Below are positions 32,061 to 44,340 of a DNA stretch of 64,000 nucleotides, piece by piece. The stretch spans positions 282 to 64,281 of the forward strand of contig JADGJC010000027.1 in the NCBI GenBank assembly GCA_027596075.1. The letters run 5' to 3'. Origin of the DNA: Rhizophlyctis rosea. Taxonomy: Eukaryota; Chytridiomycota; Chytridiomycetes; Rhizophlyctidales; Rhizophlyctidaceae. A program made the translations under genes and the position numbers. Numbering within the stretch: the stretch's first letter is position 1; each line of letters opens with the position of its first letter. The notes under the pieces are model-generated. The model did not search any database. It was not told the DNA's origin and saw only the letters and a program-made list of their open reading frames with translations.

Positions 32061-32517
32061 TACGGAGAGAGTTTAAGGTTGATACTACTAGAAGGTTCAA
32101 ATGAAGTTGATATGAGTCTTGAGTTGCCCGTAAGAAAGGGTTCACTGAGAATTCCCCCCTCTTTCGAAGCAGCCTGGCCCATCAATCACAAATTGTCCAG
32201 ATGCCCCTTCAGTTTGTCCGCGGCGAAGGGGACGCGAGTATACGTGCAGAAGTGGAGGTGCTTACCTTGGAACAACTGAAGTGCAGTCCTCTGAACCAGC
32301 GTAACCACTATGAAGATGGGGGTGATGGGAAGGACAATGCGGACAAACTTGTGGGGTAAATGTAAATGGAGTCGAAGCCAGAACTTTAGAAGCGCGAGGG
32401 TGCAGCGCCACCAGTCATGCGACATTCACATGCCAGTGATTGGTGACTCACAACACGTCATCCGTCCATCCGGAGATCGCCTCTAAATGATCCATCACTG
32501 CATCCCCCAAACAACTT

Positions 32518-32611
32518 ACCATCTTTTCCTTTTTCATCCTACTTGCTTGGTGCCACGCAATATTGGACAAACGACTTTTGTCATTTTGTAGTAGCCTACA
32601 ACCTAGGTATG
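32518..32611 (+). repeat. Dispersed repeat, copy 1
   Basis: About 94 bases similar to 34284-34379. Shared core: TTGGTGyCACGCrA, TGGACrAACGACTTTTGTCATTT and CTACAAyCTAGGTATG. Confidence 0.75.
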
Positions 32612-33852
32612 ACAAGCTCGTTCCTGATACGATCGAGAATGATGCTAACGTTTGGAGCGTGTGGGCATCCATGCGCTCCATCTATTGCAACCTACCTATA
32701 AAGAAGCGCACCATCGGCCCACCCTCCACCAGCGACAGGTCCACGTTTGTGTCGTCAATGAGCCCACTTAGCCATGCGGCACCTCCGCGGTTGTGGAGAC
32801 AAACAAGTGGTGTCTCATTCCTTCACCTACGTGTCGATTCCACTGTCTGCGTTCGGTGTAACCCAGGTCGTCATCCATCCGAAAGGGACCGCGGTTGCGG
32901 TAACATACGGGTGGCGATTATGATACATTGTCGCACTTGGTAGTGTATAGAACGAGCTGTGTAATGGTTGGGTATATCTGAGGGTTACCAGCTCAAGTAT
33001 GTAGAGGAGCTCTACGACGTTTGTGACGATGCATTTGGATGGTCCGGGTCCCATTGTCTACATATCCTTTTTGGATGTGCGCCTTTCGAGTCCACCATTA
33101 AATTGGTTGGAGTAGTTCTGCAAGTACCGCGTTGCCCCCTTCCGCGGATGGAGTGGAGCAATCGTATCGGGCTTGAAGAATGCATTGTTGCTCTCGTCGT
33201 ATCTCCAGTCTCCGTCTTCTCTCGCCATTTCTGCGTCGTCGCTCGATGAAGCTTCTGGATGTGGAATACTGGTGCACGAGCATATTGTTTGGTAAGTATG
33301 GCGTGGAATCCGTCGCTCCCATCCACCTGGGAACCGTTACAGCCGGGTACAGTTGCATAAATATCAGATGTGAAGTAGCAATAAAGACGCCATTGCTGTT
33401 AATCATATCAGGATACATTCTGCCTTCTTTGTGCCTGCCACTATTCTCATCGATTGTCAATCGCATCCTGAACTTTGCTATTGCAACAACCCTTCCCGTT
33501 TCCGTAGCAAATGCTCAAATGTGCTTCGTGGAGAACCTTCGTGGCGTTGACGTCACTAAGGCGGGAATAATTTTTTGGGGTTACAGCGGAGAGCTTCCAG
33601 GAATGGTCCGCGGGGCCCTCGGCGCCCGCCATTGTACTGACTGATGAGAGGATTAGGAAACCCCAAGAAGAGAGGGTAGAATTCTATACGTCAACCAAAT
33701 AAATGAGTCGCGAGGGTCATGCGCAGTTGATGACTCATTACACGTCACCCATCATAATCCCCTGACCAGCCCAAGATTTCAGTCTGAACTCTTCAACTCC
33801 CTCTTCTTCCCTTCGCGCTTCAATAATCTGCTTTGCTTGTTTTATCACCATT

Positions 33853-33859
33853 TATATAA
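33853..33859 (+). promoter_or_regulatory. TATA-like TATATAA
   Basis: Lies about 40 bases upstream of the ATG at 33898 and is preceded by a CT-rich stretch. Confidence 0.35.
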
Positions 33860-33897
33860 CGCACCGCGAGGTCCCCTGGATTCCCTGCGCGCTTCGA

Positions 33898-34110
33898 ATG
33901 GGTTCATGTCTCAAACTACCCGGTCGACCTTTGCATACCCGCCCCCGCCCCACGAAAGTTGAAAGGTTAGTACGACGACGTCTCGTCTCGGGGAGCGTTT
34001 CCTCCCTTTCTATCATGAGTCGTCGACGAACCAAGTCTCACGGCACCGTTCATGGCCTGAGCGTGCTCGGGAACAACCATTTGCGGGGTTTGTGGGGAGG
34101 TGCCAGGTAG
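33898..34110 (+). CDS. Short ORF starting MGSCLK
   Basis: A 70-codon frame whose start MGSC would fit N-myristoylation with an adjacent palmitoylation cysteine. A possible splice donor GAAAG|gttagt occurs at about 33965, so only the first 22 or so codons may be real. The 3' side runs into the repeat copy and the assembly gap at 34493, so the gene may be incomplete in this assembly. No family recognised. Confidence 0.2.
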   Translation: MGSCLKLPGRPLHTRPRPTKVERLVRRRLVSGSVSSLSIMSRRRTKSHGTVHGLSVLGNNHLRGLWGGAR

Positions 34111-34283
34111 TAACCTTCAGACCGAAGTATGAAGATCCGGACAACGGGTCGTGGAAACACGATATCTGATCAGTAGGACAAGCGGTTGCAACATGACCTG
34201 ATGGGTAACCGGGGACTCGAAACGATTTGGATATGCTGGATGGGGATCTTCGTACTTGTCCTGGAACATATACTGACGCAACT

Positions 34284-34379
34284 ACCATTTCTTTCCCTTC
34301 TTTCCTTTTCTTACTTGGTGTCACGCGACGCTGGACGAACGACTTTTGTCATTTCTTATACTACTACAATCTAGGTATG
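34284..34379 (+). repeat. Dispersed repeat, copy 2
   Basis: About 96 bases similar to 32518-32611 in the same orientation, 1.77 kb downstream. Confidence 0.75.
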
Positions 34380-34492
34380 CTATCCGCTTGTCGGTTTGCA
34401 TTACCTGGACACCATCACTGATTGTTGGGGGCCGCAATGCTTGCATTGTTTTTTGCGTCCCCCGTCCGTTCCTTCCCTTGCTGGGGGGGGGG

Positions 34493-34502
34493 NNNNNNNN
34501 NN
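34493..34502. other. Assembly gap (10 N)
   Basis: Ten N bases preceded by a run of twelve or so G. The true gap length is unknown. Confidence 0.95.
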
Positions 34503-35329
34503 ATCGCCCCTAGTCTGTCTCCAACACCTCTTCACGGCGTGGCACATTCTGGGTAAATCCACTGCAACCCCCGAAACGAGGATGACCTGCAAGAACCCCT
34601 TCACCTTTTTGGCTGGGGTTCACACTCGCCGCAGGCCCATGAAATCGGCAAGGCGAGTTGGGCGTCTCCAGTGCGAAGCCCAGGACCAGATGCTGGGGAC
34701 GAACGTGCCCATAAAAACAGCTGCTGCGAGGTGTCACACTGGACTGCGTTCTTCAGAACCCCACTTGTGTCACGACCCGCCGGAAGGAACCAGCTAGGAT
34801 GCAAGCGAAGGATTCAAGACGGGCCCACGAGGTTGCACCCTTCGTACTAAGTTGATGATGTATTTGTTTCAGAGGGCCCGAATGCCGCCATATATCGGAT
34901 TGTGATATGTGCGTGTCCAAAGCCACTAAGGCAGATGGGGGTTTCTCGATTTGTATATAATAAACAAGACTTATCTCATAACACACTCTGTGTCCATAAA
35001 GAATTAGTTGAGCTGGACGTTTAATTGTCAGTCGGGTGACAAACTGAGAGATGAAAGACGTGGCGGACGATCCATATCACGGCGATGCACTGCTGTCGTG
35101 GGCGGTGCTGGAGTTGCGATGTGATTCTGGGATCATTGACAACATCGCCCGCATGCAGTGCGTGATCAAATCCACGCCGGTCCCTCAACCATCAATAGTT
35201 TTCTTTCCATCTAGCATCCTTCGAAAAAGGTAGTCCACCGTCAGACCGCCATCCGTAAGAAAAGTCTTCGCAAGCAACAAAGAGAGTCCTAAATTTACTG
35301 ATTTGCAGATGTCCCCAGCACACCCAACA
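34503..35329. other. Intergenic
   Basis: No gene supported. Confidence 0.35.
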
Positions 35330-36421
35330 TCAACCTTCTTCTTCTTCCGGCGGGTTCCCATGCCACCCCGGCTTCCAACTTCCCACAAAATGATGCCGAA
35401 TACACACCCTCTCATCCCCCTCCCCAATGCCCCCAAACTCGGGCGCAAACGCCGCACTCCCATAAATCCTCACATCCCCTACACGCCAAACCTCCACTCC
35501 TTCCTCTAACCAAATGCCCACCTCCCCACCCTCTCCTTCATCCCACACAACCCCCCTATCACTCCTCACAAACGCCCCCAACCCCGCTAAATGCCCCAAA
35601 ATCACATCAGTCCAAACCCCCGGCCCCGTACCATCCATCGTATCCATCCCCCTCCCCGCCCTATGCCCCACCCCCATCCGCGTAGCACCCCTCCCCAACG
35701 CCATCTCAATCACCCCCCTCAAAATCGGATGACCCTGCACAGCTCCAAACGCCCACTGACATATTTGCACCCGGCGCGGAAGACATCTTTCCTGCCCTAT
35801 TGGGCAAATTCCCTCAAGGCCCGCAATGAAGGAGACGTTCGGGTTTGTGGCGTCGATCCAGGAGGTGATGGGTGTAGTGGCGTGGATGTCGACGTCGAAA
35901 TACCACCCTCCTTCGTTGTAGATAACGACGTACCGGAATATGTCCATGCGTTGGATGGTGACGTTTATGGAGGACCAGACGGCGTATTGGATGGGTGGGA
36001 GGTGGGCGTGCATGTATGTAGCGATATCTTCATCCGAATAAAATTGGTGTGTGTATGAGGGATTCTGGTCTTTCAAGCTTTGCATCCAATAATGCTCGTT
36101 GCTTCCTTTGGAGGGGAGGATCTTGGCTGTTTGGTGGATTTTGGTGGGGATGGGGCCTGGTGTCGTGATCCTTTTGATGGTGGTCTTTGTGGGTGGGCAG
36201 GTGGAGTGGTCATGGGAGAAGGGCATGGCGGGGATGTGGTATTGGGCGATGGATGTGAAGATGAGGTAGGTGACTATGATGAGGATGGAGAGGAGTCCTG
36301 CTAGTTTGGTTGGGGCTGGTTTTGGGAGAGGGAAGGGGAAAAAGGGACGAGGACGAAGGGTGCAAGGACGTATAGTTGGGAGGAGGGAAGAAAGCTTTTC
36401 CTGGTACTTGTTTTGCAGCAT
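35330..36421 (-). CDS. OCH1-type glycosyltransferase (GT32)
   Basis: A single exon from an ATG at 36421; 363 residues. A short Pro-rich basic cytosolic tail is followed by one hydrophobic segment (LAGLLSILIIVTYLIFTSI), the layout of a type II Golgi enzyme. The lumenal domain has PTKIHQTAK, the WxxxNP-type segment SLKDQNPSYTHQFYSD, MDIFRYVVIYNEGG and WYFDVDIHA, where DVD is the metal-binding DxD motif, and near the end HHFVGSW. These are the marks of the alpha-1,6-mannosyltransferase/inositol-phosphoceramide-mannosyltransferase group that uses GDP-mannose. Which acceptor it uses is unknown. The tail ends in a run of Glu. Confidence 0.88.
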   Translation of the reverse strand: MLQNKYQEKLSSLLPTIRPCTLRPRPFFPFPLPKPAPTKLAGLLSILIIVTYLIFTSIAQYHIPAMPFSHDHSTCPPTKTTIKRITTPGPIPTKIHQTAKILPSKGSNEHYWMQSLKDQNPSYTHQFYSDEDIATYMHAHLPPIQYAVWSSINVTIQRMDIFRYVVIYNEGGWYFDVDIHATTPITSWIDATNPNVSFIAGLEGICPIGQERCLPRRVQICQWAFGAVQGHPILRGVIEMALGRGATRMGVGHRAGRGMDTMDGTGPGVWTDVILGHLAGLGAFVRSDRGVVWDEGEGGEVGIWLEEGVEVWRVGDVRIYGSAAFAPEFGGIGEGDERVCIRHHFVGSWKPGWHGNPPEEEEG

Positions 36422-37264
36422 ATTTTTGGTTGACAATGTCTTGAAGGAGATACGAAGAGAACAGACGAAAGTCAGGAGGGTTTCGTTCTTCTGTAGCAGG
36501 ACAAAGAGTGAGCGGAATCAATGATTTGGTGACATACCTTCTTCACATACAGCGCTCAAAACACACATAGTCGCAACCTGTCAGCTTTCGTAATATTTCC
36601 CGGTGGTAGGTAAGCAGATTAGTCACTCTGAACTATGCCCCATGTCAAGGGCGATCCCGTCAATCCCGGATGCACTACACCCATGCATAGCACGTGCTGC
36701 GCATTCCAAGACATACCGACTATCGGAACCATATTTTGAAACTTTGATATTACGATCGTTGCAACTATAGGTGGGAACCACATCTGCACAAATGCAGCAT
36801 GACACTGTATCGACGGATGTATGGGAAGATTGTGGGATGGGTGTTCATTATATTGGTTCCGAAAACCCAATTGGTGCACCGAGTGATGTGATCACTGATA
36901 AATGAGTTTTCACCCATCTCCAGACCCTCGTGTTGCGCAAATGCTATGCGACCTTACACGGGTGTACATATGACCTGTTGATGATTCCCCTACATTAAGT
37001 ATGCATTGGAACGCTAGTCGCTCATCATTGATCATTGGTTCCTACTCTCCTTGCACGATATGGAAATAATGGTGTTTTGTTTATTTATTGTATTCAAAAC
37101 AGATGCTTATGCGAGTGGGTGAAGCATGCGTACCGATTCATGCTTGACAGGCTCCAATGAGCATGTTTCCCATATGTCGTAAAACCTTGTTCAACGCTAT
37201 GTTGAACAACAATGGACCGAACCAATCATTGAAGACCTGCTTTTGATCCACTGATGACTGATGT
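36422..37264. other. Intergenic
   Basis: No gene seen. Holds the upstream region of the glycosyltransferase and the 3' side of PEX7. Confidence 0.4.
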
Positions 37265-38497
37265 TTACATCGGAGGCACATTAACAATATGCACAGACTC
37301 ATCCCAAGCACAGGTCGCAATCTGCCCCTCAAAAAAAATATTCAAATCAACCCCCAACACAAACTCCGTATGCGCATCATGCACAAAAACCGGCACGCCC
37401 TTCTCCATATCCCACACCCTCATCGTCATATCATAACTCGTGCTAACAACCACATTCCCACGATGCGGTGAGCACTTTACTCGCCTAACAGCGTATTCGT
37501 GTCCCCTCAGAATATTGCGTTCCCGGGATGGGAAGCGAATGTCCCAAACCTTTATGGTGTGGTCGACGCTGCCGGAGACTAGGACGCCCGGTTGGTATTT
37601 GTTCCAGTCTAGGGCGAGGATTTCGGCGGGGTGGGCGGGGATGGTTTGGATGGAGGTGGGGAGGCGGGTGTCCCATACTTTTATGGTGTTGTCTCCGGAG
37701 GCAGAGGCGAAGATGTGGGTGTCGGTTGGGGACCATGTGGTGACGTAGATGCAATTGGAATGTTCTCGCCAGGTTTGTATGGATTGTGGGATTTCGGGAT
37801 TCCACTGCGGTCGCATATTGGTCACTTTTCCGTATCTTGGAAAAACCGGTCACTACGGACTTACCAGCTTGATCGTCATATCCCAAGACCCTGATACAAA
37901 CGTATCTTTCTGCACCATATTCCAATTCACGCTGAACACCTCTCGCGTATGTTCCGTCCAGTTTCTTATTGGGAAGTCCTGCATACAGTGCGATGATAAG
38001 AACTTCTGGTATCGCTTCCACAATAATCCCAAGCCCAGCTTTCCCGAAACCATTGATTCTTACAGAAGTCTCACCGGTAAGGTGGCATCCCAAAGCTTGA
38101 TACTCCCATCCCCGCTGCTTGTCACTAGCTGGTTCTCGTGTATCTCACTCCAAGCGCAGTCGAAAAGACCGTCTTGAGTGTCATACCTGTAGTAAACAAG
38201 AAAAGTCAGTAAATACCCCAAACCACGGCTTTTCGAAAGAAATGCGTCCCGCTTACGTTTTATCTACACCTATGCCTCCAGGTGTTACGTTCAGCAGCCA
38301 TAGTCGACCATTCCCAACGATGCCAAAATTAGCTCCTGACACACAGGCAAGTCTGTTTTCGAAGAACGGGCTAAATTCAACCTGTCAAACCAAACAAACC
38401 CGCATCAGAGATGAAGACAACACACCAGAGTAGACGTCGTGAGCCTTACCCCGTATCCATTATAGCCTTGCGTTCGAAACGCTAGTGGCGCTGCCAT
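37265..38497 (-). CDS. PEX7: Peroxin 7, PTS2 import receptor
   Basis: Five exons (38497-38450, 38381-38257, 38186-38075, 37978-37865, 37804-37265) give 312 residues, the usual length for PEX7. The start MAAPLAFRTQGYNGYGVEFSP and FFENRLACVSG are typical of the PEX7 N-terminus. Six WD40 repeats follow, each closing in a variant of KLWD or KVWD (DGSIKLWD, NTIKVWDTR, HTIKVWDIR, MTMRVWDME). PEX7 binds proteins with the N-terminal PTS2 signal in the cytosol and delivers them to the peroxisomal docking complex with a co-receptor. The last repeat ends CAWDESVHIVN just before the stop, so it is complete. Confidence 0.93.
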
Positions 38498-39062
38498 TGC
38501 GTTGACACTTCGTTCAAAGGTGCCTTGGGAAGATCGAACTCTGTTGTGAGTTCCGGCTCTTGCACAAGGAGGTTTTGCCACAGGTATGGGGCCCTGGCAA
38601 ACAGGTGCAGGATGAGTCAGCCGAAGCGCCACGGGTCCATATGCAAGTTGAAACTTTCTTCCAGTTCCATCTTCATGAAGAAGAAAGTTTACCATTGTTT
38701 GTAAATAAAAAAGGAACTTGGAAGGGGAGCTTTGGGGGAGCTTTGGGATATCCATGAACTTTCTTTACGTGGGCGAGCAAGCAACTATCCTGCACCGTTG
38801 TATTTTGTCTGTCGCGGCATTGCCCTGGGCGTGGCACGGCCGTTGTTTATCTCAACAGGTGCACATCCAACCCCAAAACTGGTCCCTTGAGTGCAAAATG
38901 ACCGTCGTTGATGAAAATCCATTAACGACCATGAACGAAGATCGTCCTCCTTGAACTCCTTCAACCTTATGTAATTCAATATTTGCATATACTTCCATAC
39001 AAAAATTGCAATACCCATTACGTCCCGTCTACGTGTATGTATTCTTCTTTCTTTGCGCACTC
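38498..39062. other. Intergenic
   Basis: Shared spacer upstream of PEX7 and downstream of the TM9SF gene. No gene seen. Confidence 0.4.
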
Positions 39063-42053
39063 TCAATCAATCTATCAAAAGACACAAAAAGTCCAATTAG
39101 TACGCCATCCACATCCTATGACAGCATTCCATCACAATACCTTGATAGACGAGTAAATCTTCCTCACAAACAAGAATGACGCGACGAACCCGATCGTTCC
39201 CTATGTATACACAACCGAATCAATCTCCATCTTTCCACCGAAAAAGCGCCCGCCAAAAATCAAAAATCCGCAAAACATACCGTCAACATCATGAACAACA
39301 AACTCATGATAAACGTCCACCTGCACACAGGGTCAAGAGTCAATCCCCAATGATGCAAAACACCCCACACGTCAAAAAATGCAAAATTGAACAAAAAAAC
39401 TTACCCAAAGTACAAAAACGTCGACGGCCCATCGAACGAACTCAAATACTTCGAATAATACGATATACTATAAAGAAACATGTACAGCGCCGGCGCTCCA
39501 CCCGTGAAGAACGATCTCCACCACCTAGTTGAATCAAAGATGAAAAACACATCAATTATCACCGCAAGATCATCCCCCTCTTTTTCTCCCTTCCGCCCCA
39601 CCTAAACAAAACCTCGAAACTCACCAATGATAATCCTCAGTACACAAATGGAAATACAACAACAAAATCGTAATCTCCGAACACGTCACGATCAAAATCA
39701 CAAACACCAGGAACAGGAACCCAAACACGTAATAGATCCGATGGAACCAGATGCTGTTGAAGATGAAGTACAGCTCGATGAAGATCGCGCCGAAGGGGAG
39801 GATGCCGCCCATGAGGATTGAGGGGAGTTTGCGGAGGTAGCCGGGCTGGGTGTGAAACAGTTGAGGGTAAGACGGATGCTTCCTTACGCGGCACGTAGAT
39901 ATTCGAAAATGATGCATAGAAAATCATTATGATAAAACTCTTTACCTGTTCTGGGATTTGGCGGGGGATCTGGTTCGTTCGGACTGGATGTTCGATGCGC
40001 TATAAAAAAAAGCGTATTGAGACCAACTGGTGACGTTGCAGACAATAATCCCATTTCCTTCTCATACCGGCTTCTTGAATCCAAAGTAAGCACCAATAAA
40101 ACAAAGCGGCACAGATATCAAACACCACATCGCAATCAACGCAAACATCGTCCCAAACGGAACCGCTGCCGAGGATTTTGCGCCGATAAGGAAGAAGTTC
40201 AAGATGACAAAGACGATGAAGACGATGCTGGTGATTTGTTTGCATTAGTATTCTCCGGAGATGGAAGACAAGCATTTGCCGAAAGAGCGTTTACCCAGGA
40301 AGGAGGAACGCCGTAAGGAACACGTTCCGTCTCCACTTTTCGCCATTGAACATTTTGTACAGGCGTGCGGAGGTGTACCCAGCGACACTTCCAAAGCAAA
40401 CATAGAAGACAAGCATCACCGTAGATAGGGAACCACGACTAGATGGCGAGAGGAATCCAAGGACGGCGAATACTGCGAATGTGGTGATCGATCATTTTCA
40501 GTCCCCACCTAAGGCACATGCGGACATAAAAAACAACCACATACCCAGCGTAACAGACGCCATAAGGAACAACTGCGCCCCATTACCCACAGCTACAGCC
40601 AAGAACATGCGATGCACCGGCGGTCGGAACACATCACCATGTACCAACTTCCACCCAAAGTCTTCCTGTGCGTCTTCCTGAACCTCCAATGCATTGTATC
40701 GAGCAATGTCCTTATGCAGTGCCCGCAGTAGGACCATTCCAACCATTCCCGTGAGGAATAAGACTATTACTACGGAGTTTACGATGCTGTGGTAACCTTT
40801 GAGCTAAGAAAGTTGCATACGCGAATGGGGCATGTGGATTTACCTGAACCAATGGATTTTCGGATCGGATACTCTCAGGTAGGTATCCCAACGTGTTGCC
40901 CAAGGGGTAGACGATTGCTGTGGCGGGCCGGACTTCGATGAGCAGACGGTCTTAATGATCGTTACGAACGCATTCCACATACCACATATTTGACACTGTA
41001 AGACCATGTGATTTCCGTTGCTTTCCCATCAATCCACTTCCTATCTTTTGCCGAAAGCGACACCGATTTCAAGCAGTCCTCTCCGTTCAATTCTGGCAAA
41101 CTGGTGATGACGTCGAGACGGGTTGGGGCCCATATCTAATGCTTATTTTGCAGTTCCTACTTTCAGTCTTACCTGTGAGGTTCGACCATGATTCCCACCA
41201 CCCTGAAGGCTTTGTAGTCCTCCGTGTGAACAGAAACTGTAATCTCCCAATGGTTGAATACGGCTGGTCCACCCTATGATCCACGATTTTCCCGTCAGAT
41301 TCTGGTAGGCAGGTGCATAGAGTGTGTGCGCATGAGATCTTACATTCTCCTCGTCCACTTCTCCCAAGCCAATGCCCATCACCATTTGTTCCTCATTATT
41401 CTGGTTCCGCACTATCGAAGACGCTGGGAGGTTGTCCACGACCCTACAATAAGACAATCAATACCTCAGCTTGGCTGATCCAAACACTCCCTCCAGCTCC
41501 TCCTCACCATTGCAAATAATAATCCTCCTTTATACGATCTCGCAAAAACGTCGCGTCCTTTTCCTCATACTTCGATGTGCATAGCTTTTTGCACTTGGTT
41601 GGTTTGTTCATCTCCAGCTGTTAAGCGCCTCGTGTCAGCGGTGGACCTAGAAGCATATAACTCAAAACGACGCAACCAAACCTCAAAAGGCGAGGTATAA
41701 AGCCGATCACCCAGCAAAATACTCCCAAGTGACTCGCTCTGAGCTTGTTTTCCGTTTTCCGGCTCGCACATTTTGAGGTTTTCGTGGTAGTAGTCGAAGG
41801 GGAGCATCTGCACGTTCAAAACAACGTTATGTGTGAGTAGGTAGGTCGGCGAAGCACCATGCGACCGGCAGAAGTCCCTCACAGTTTGAGAAGACGACAA
41901 CGCGTTGACGAATATTGATACGTGAGAGCCATTCTGATAATCTCTGGGTGCCACGCCTGGGAGGTAGAATGCGGAAACGGGAAGGAGGAGGGAAGATAGT
42001 GCTGCAATAGCCGTTACCGCGGTTGAAAGCGGTATTGGCCTGCGTTGAGGCAT
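39063..42053 (-). CDS. Transmembrane 9 superfamily protein (EMP70 family)
   Basis: Many small exons on the minus strand from an ATG at 42053 to a stop at 39065-39063. The signal peptide is followed by the family hallmark FYLPGVAPRDYQNGS, then LPFDYYHENLKMC and LGSILLGDRLYTSPF. The middle has EDFGWKLVHGDVFRPP, and the C-terminal half has nine hydrophobic segments (for example VAVGNGAQLFLMASVTL, STVMLVFYVCFGSVAGYTSARLY, FSIYFYSISYY-like FLYSISYYSKYL). The last two residues before the stop follow KI: the C-terminus reads SSIKID, matching the KxD/E Golgi-retention signal known from TM9SF proteins. Members act in endosomal and Golgi sorting of membrane proteins. Exon positions: last exons 39071-39063, 39200-39141, 39320-39281, 39524-39415, 39845-39625, 39999-39946. 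Confidence 0.92.
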
Positions 42054-42648
42054 GGTGGTGGCCAGATGTCTGCCAAGAGTTGATAAGATGGAGATGAGGA
42101 TGGGACAATGAATTGTAAAAGAGCTGAGGGTAAATATGAAAGTTGGACCTTGACGGTGAACACGCGCCGGCCGCCACAGGCTCCACAGCCATTCACCTTG
42201 GACTCTGCTTGATTATCTGGTTTGTTTGTTTACCATCCAAAAGCTATTTTCAGACATGTCTTTGATCATTGGGCGTTTATGTGAAAACTGTAGAACCCAG
42301 TATGCCTTGTGTTCGTGCAAATCACTCAAATATGCTCAATGACCACCGAAGAATGCTTCACTTTCCGTGGAATTATTCACCTGTGCCACTTGTGCGGCTG
42401 TCAACGAACTATACTATTGGCATATGGCCGTGGTATCGTGGCCCCTCAACTACATCAAACACATCCTGAGCAGCCGACGATGCCCAAGTCCTACCTTCAA
42501 AATCCACCGCCATCTGCTTTCAACCACCAAGACCCTGATGCAAATGTGGCCGTCAGAAGCATATGCCCCAGTCCAAGTCCATCCAACTCCCAAAGTCCAG
42601 CACAACGATAAGGATGACCTACCAACCCGCAGCACCTCTCTATTTACA
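42054..42648. other. Intergenic
   Basis: No gene seen. Confidence 0.4.
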
Positions 42649-43700
42649 TCAAGATCGAGCAAGCTCAACGATAGCATACACAGGAAAGTGATCTGAAGGC
42701 CATCTGCCCTGCTCACCATCCCTTACAATCCCCACCTCCTTCACCTCCCCACCCGCCCTTCCATCCTTCATATGCTTCATCCAAATGAAATCAATCTTCG
42801 GAATACTCGAATACGCCCTCCCCAAAAACCCATGAAAAGTGCCAAAGCTCAGCTGTCCAGTCTCTGTCGGCCTGTTCATTGTAGCCTCAAACGTGTCCAC
42901 GAATCCAGCGTTGCGGAAGGTTTGCAGCTCTTTCGCTGTGGAGGACAAGTTGTTGAAGTCCCCGGTGACAAAGGCAACACTGTAGGGTTCGGAGGACGTG
43001 TTGGTGATGCGGTTCACAATCATTTCGGCACTTTGTTCGCGTGCATTGACGCTTTCGTTGTCGAGGTGAGTGTTCAGTACTAGGAAGGGATCTGATGGAC
43101 CGTTATGCAAGCGGAATGATGCCCACGTGGAGATTCTGCCGATGCATTGGGATGAATGTGAATTCATGGATGGTCAGACTTTGCAGTTTGTTCTTACCTT
43201 GGTAAGTTCGCTCCCCATGCGGGCAGACCCGCCCGTGTGCTATCCGCATCCGTTAGCCAAAATGTACCATTTTGGTTGGGTGCTACACGGGATGTGTTGT
43301 AAAGAATTGGGGTATGTTCGCCGTACGTTCCTCCGTTACGTCCTTGGCCTGAATGTGACAACTTTCATGTGAGAACGTCAAATCCACTGGTGTGAAGTAC
43401 GTGTGATCCTACCTATGTACTCATATTTGGCACATTTGACATTCGCAAGTATGTCCAATATTTGAAAGTGTTCCGCTTCTTGCAGGCATAGAATGTCGGG
43501 TGAGATTTTATCAATCAGCTGTGGTTTGCAATATGTGAGGGGGATGGTTGATTCATGAACGCATGCATGCCGGTTGAATGGATCGCTAAGCCTCTCATAC
43601 TTACCCGATATAGAATGGTTTTACGTTTGTCCCAGGCGTTTGTCCCGTCGTTGGCAGACCCGAAGCGTATATTGAAGGTGAGAATGGACAACGCCGACAT
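42649..43700 (-). CDS. Endonuclease/exonuclease/phosphatase family protein
   Basis: Four exons (43700-43605, 43518-43413, 43348-43198, 43135-42649) encode 279 residues. The catalytic signature of metal-dependent EEP enzymes is complete: the opening TFNIRFGSAND (Asn), LCLQEAEHFQ (Glu), LVLNTHLDNES (His), VTGDFNN (Asp and Asn) and PSDHFPVYAIV (Asp-His pair). This subgroup of secreted or cytosolic proteins is often annotated as mannose-6-phosphatase-like or sphingomyelinase-like without firm function. No signal peptide is seen. Substrate unknown. Confidence 0.88.
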
Positions 43701-44340
43701 CCTACCGGTACCTGACCCCGAAGAATAAAGATGAGGAACGCACCTGAGAGTGGTGGGGTCTCTTTACTAGATTTGCGAAAAGGTCAAAAACATATGCAGT
43801 CAGGAACCTCTGCCCTTTCTCAGTTTCCGGCCAACGAACGTTAACGCTGCCAAGGATGATCGGATGGGTTGCCCAAGTTCGGTGATTCGGCAGAACTTGC
43901 GTCAACGATAGATCTGATAGGACCCCAACACGCGTCAGGTATCACGTGATACAAACCCATTTGGGGATACATTACGTTTCCTATCCGGCAGCAGCCAATC
44001 AATCAGCCGGCTGATCAATCCAAGCGAATCGCGGTCGGACTTGGCCTCGACTTGGCCACACTTGGCGGGATCTCATGTCAATGCACATAAATAGGAGAAT
44101 AGGTGGTGTCAAACTCGCTCACCCTCACTCACTTGGTTTCAGGTGTGTCAAGGTGTATCAAGATCTGCCATAATACAACACATACACGTACACTATTAGC
44201 ACGTGTCAACGCCCCCCTCCAATACGTACTTAGCAGTCAGTGTGAAACAACACTCACTGCCACGGCAACCCGATACACTCTGTATCATGCAAAGGTCAGT
44301 CACCGTGCTTTCGGTTCGTCACCCCATATAAACCCTGACA
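43701..44340. other. Divergent spacer
   Basis: Upstream region shared by the EEP gene and the macrodomain gene. No gene supported. Confidence 0.4.

Larger units (their letters stand above)
32061..33897. other. Gene-poor stretch with a dispersed repeat
   Basis: No gene I can support. Short minus-strand frames with ATGs lie at 33447-33632 and 33098-33466 and might form exons of an unknown gene, but splice sites and family features are lacking. Confidence 0.4.

Noticed and set aside
33180..33644. 154-codon plus-strand frame with a hydrophobic middle
   Set aside because: A competing minus-strand frame covers it, and neither shows family features.
34200..34240. tRNA-like stretch (ggactcgaaacga)
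   Set aside because: No cloverleaf arms pair and no B-box consensus; no tRNA gene found anywhere in the window.
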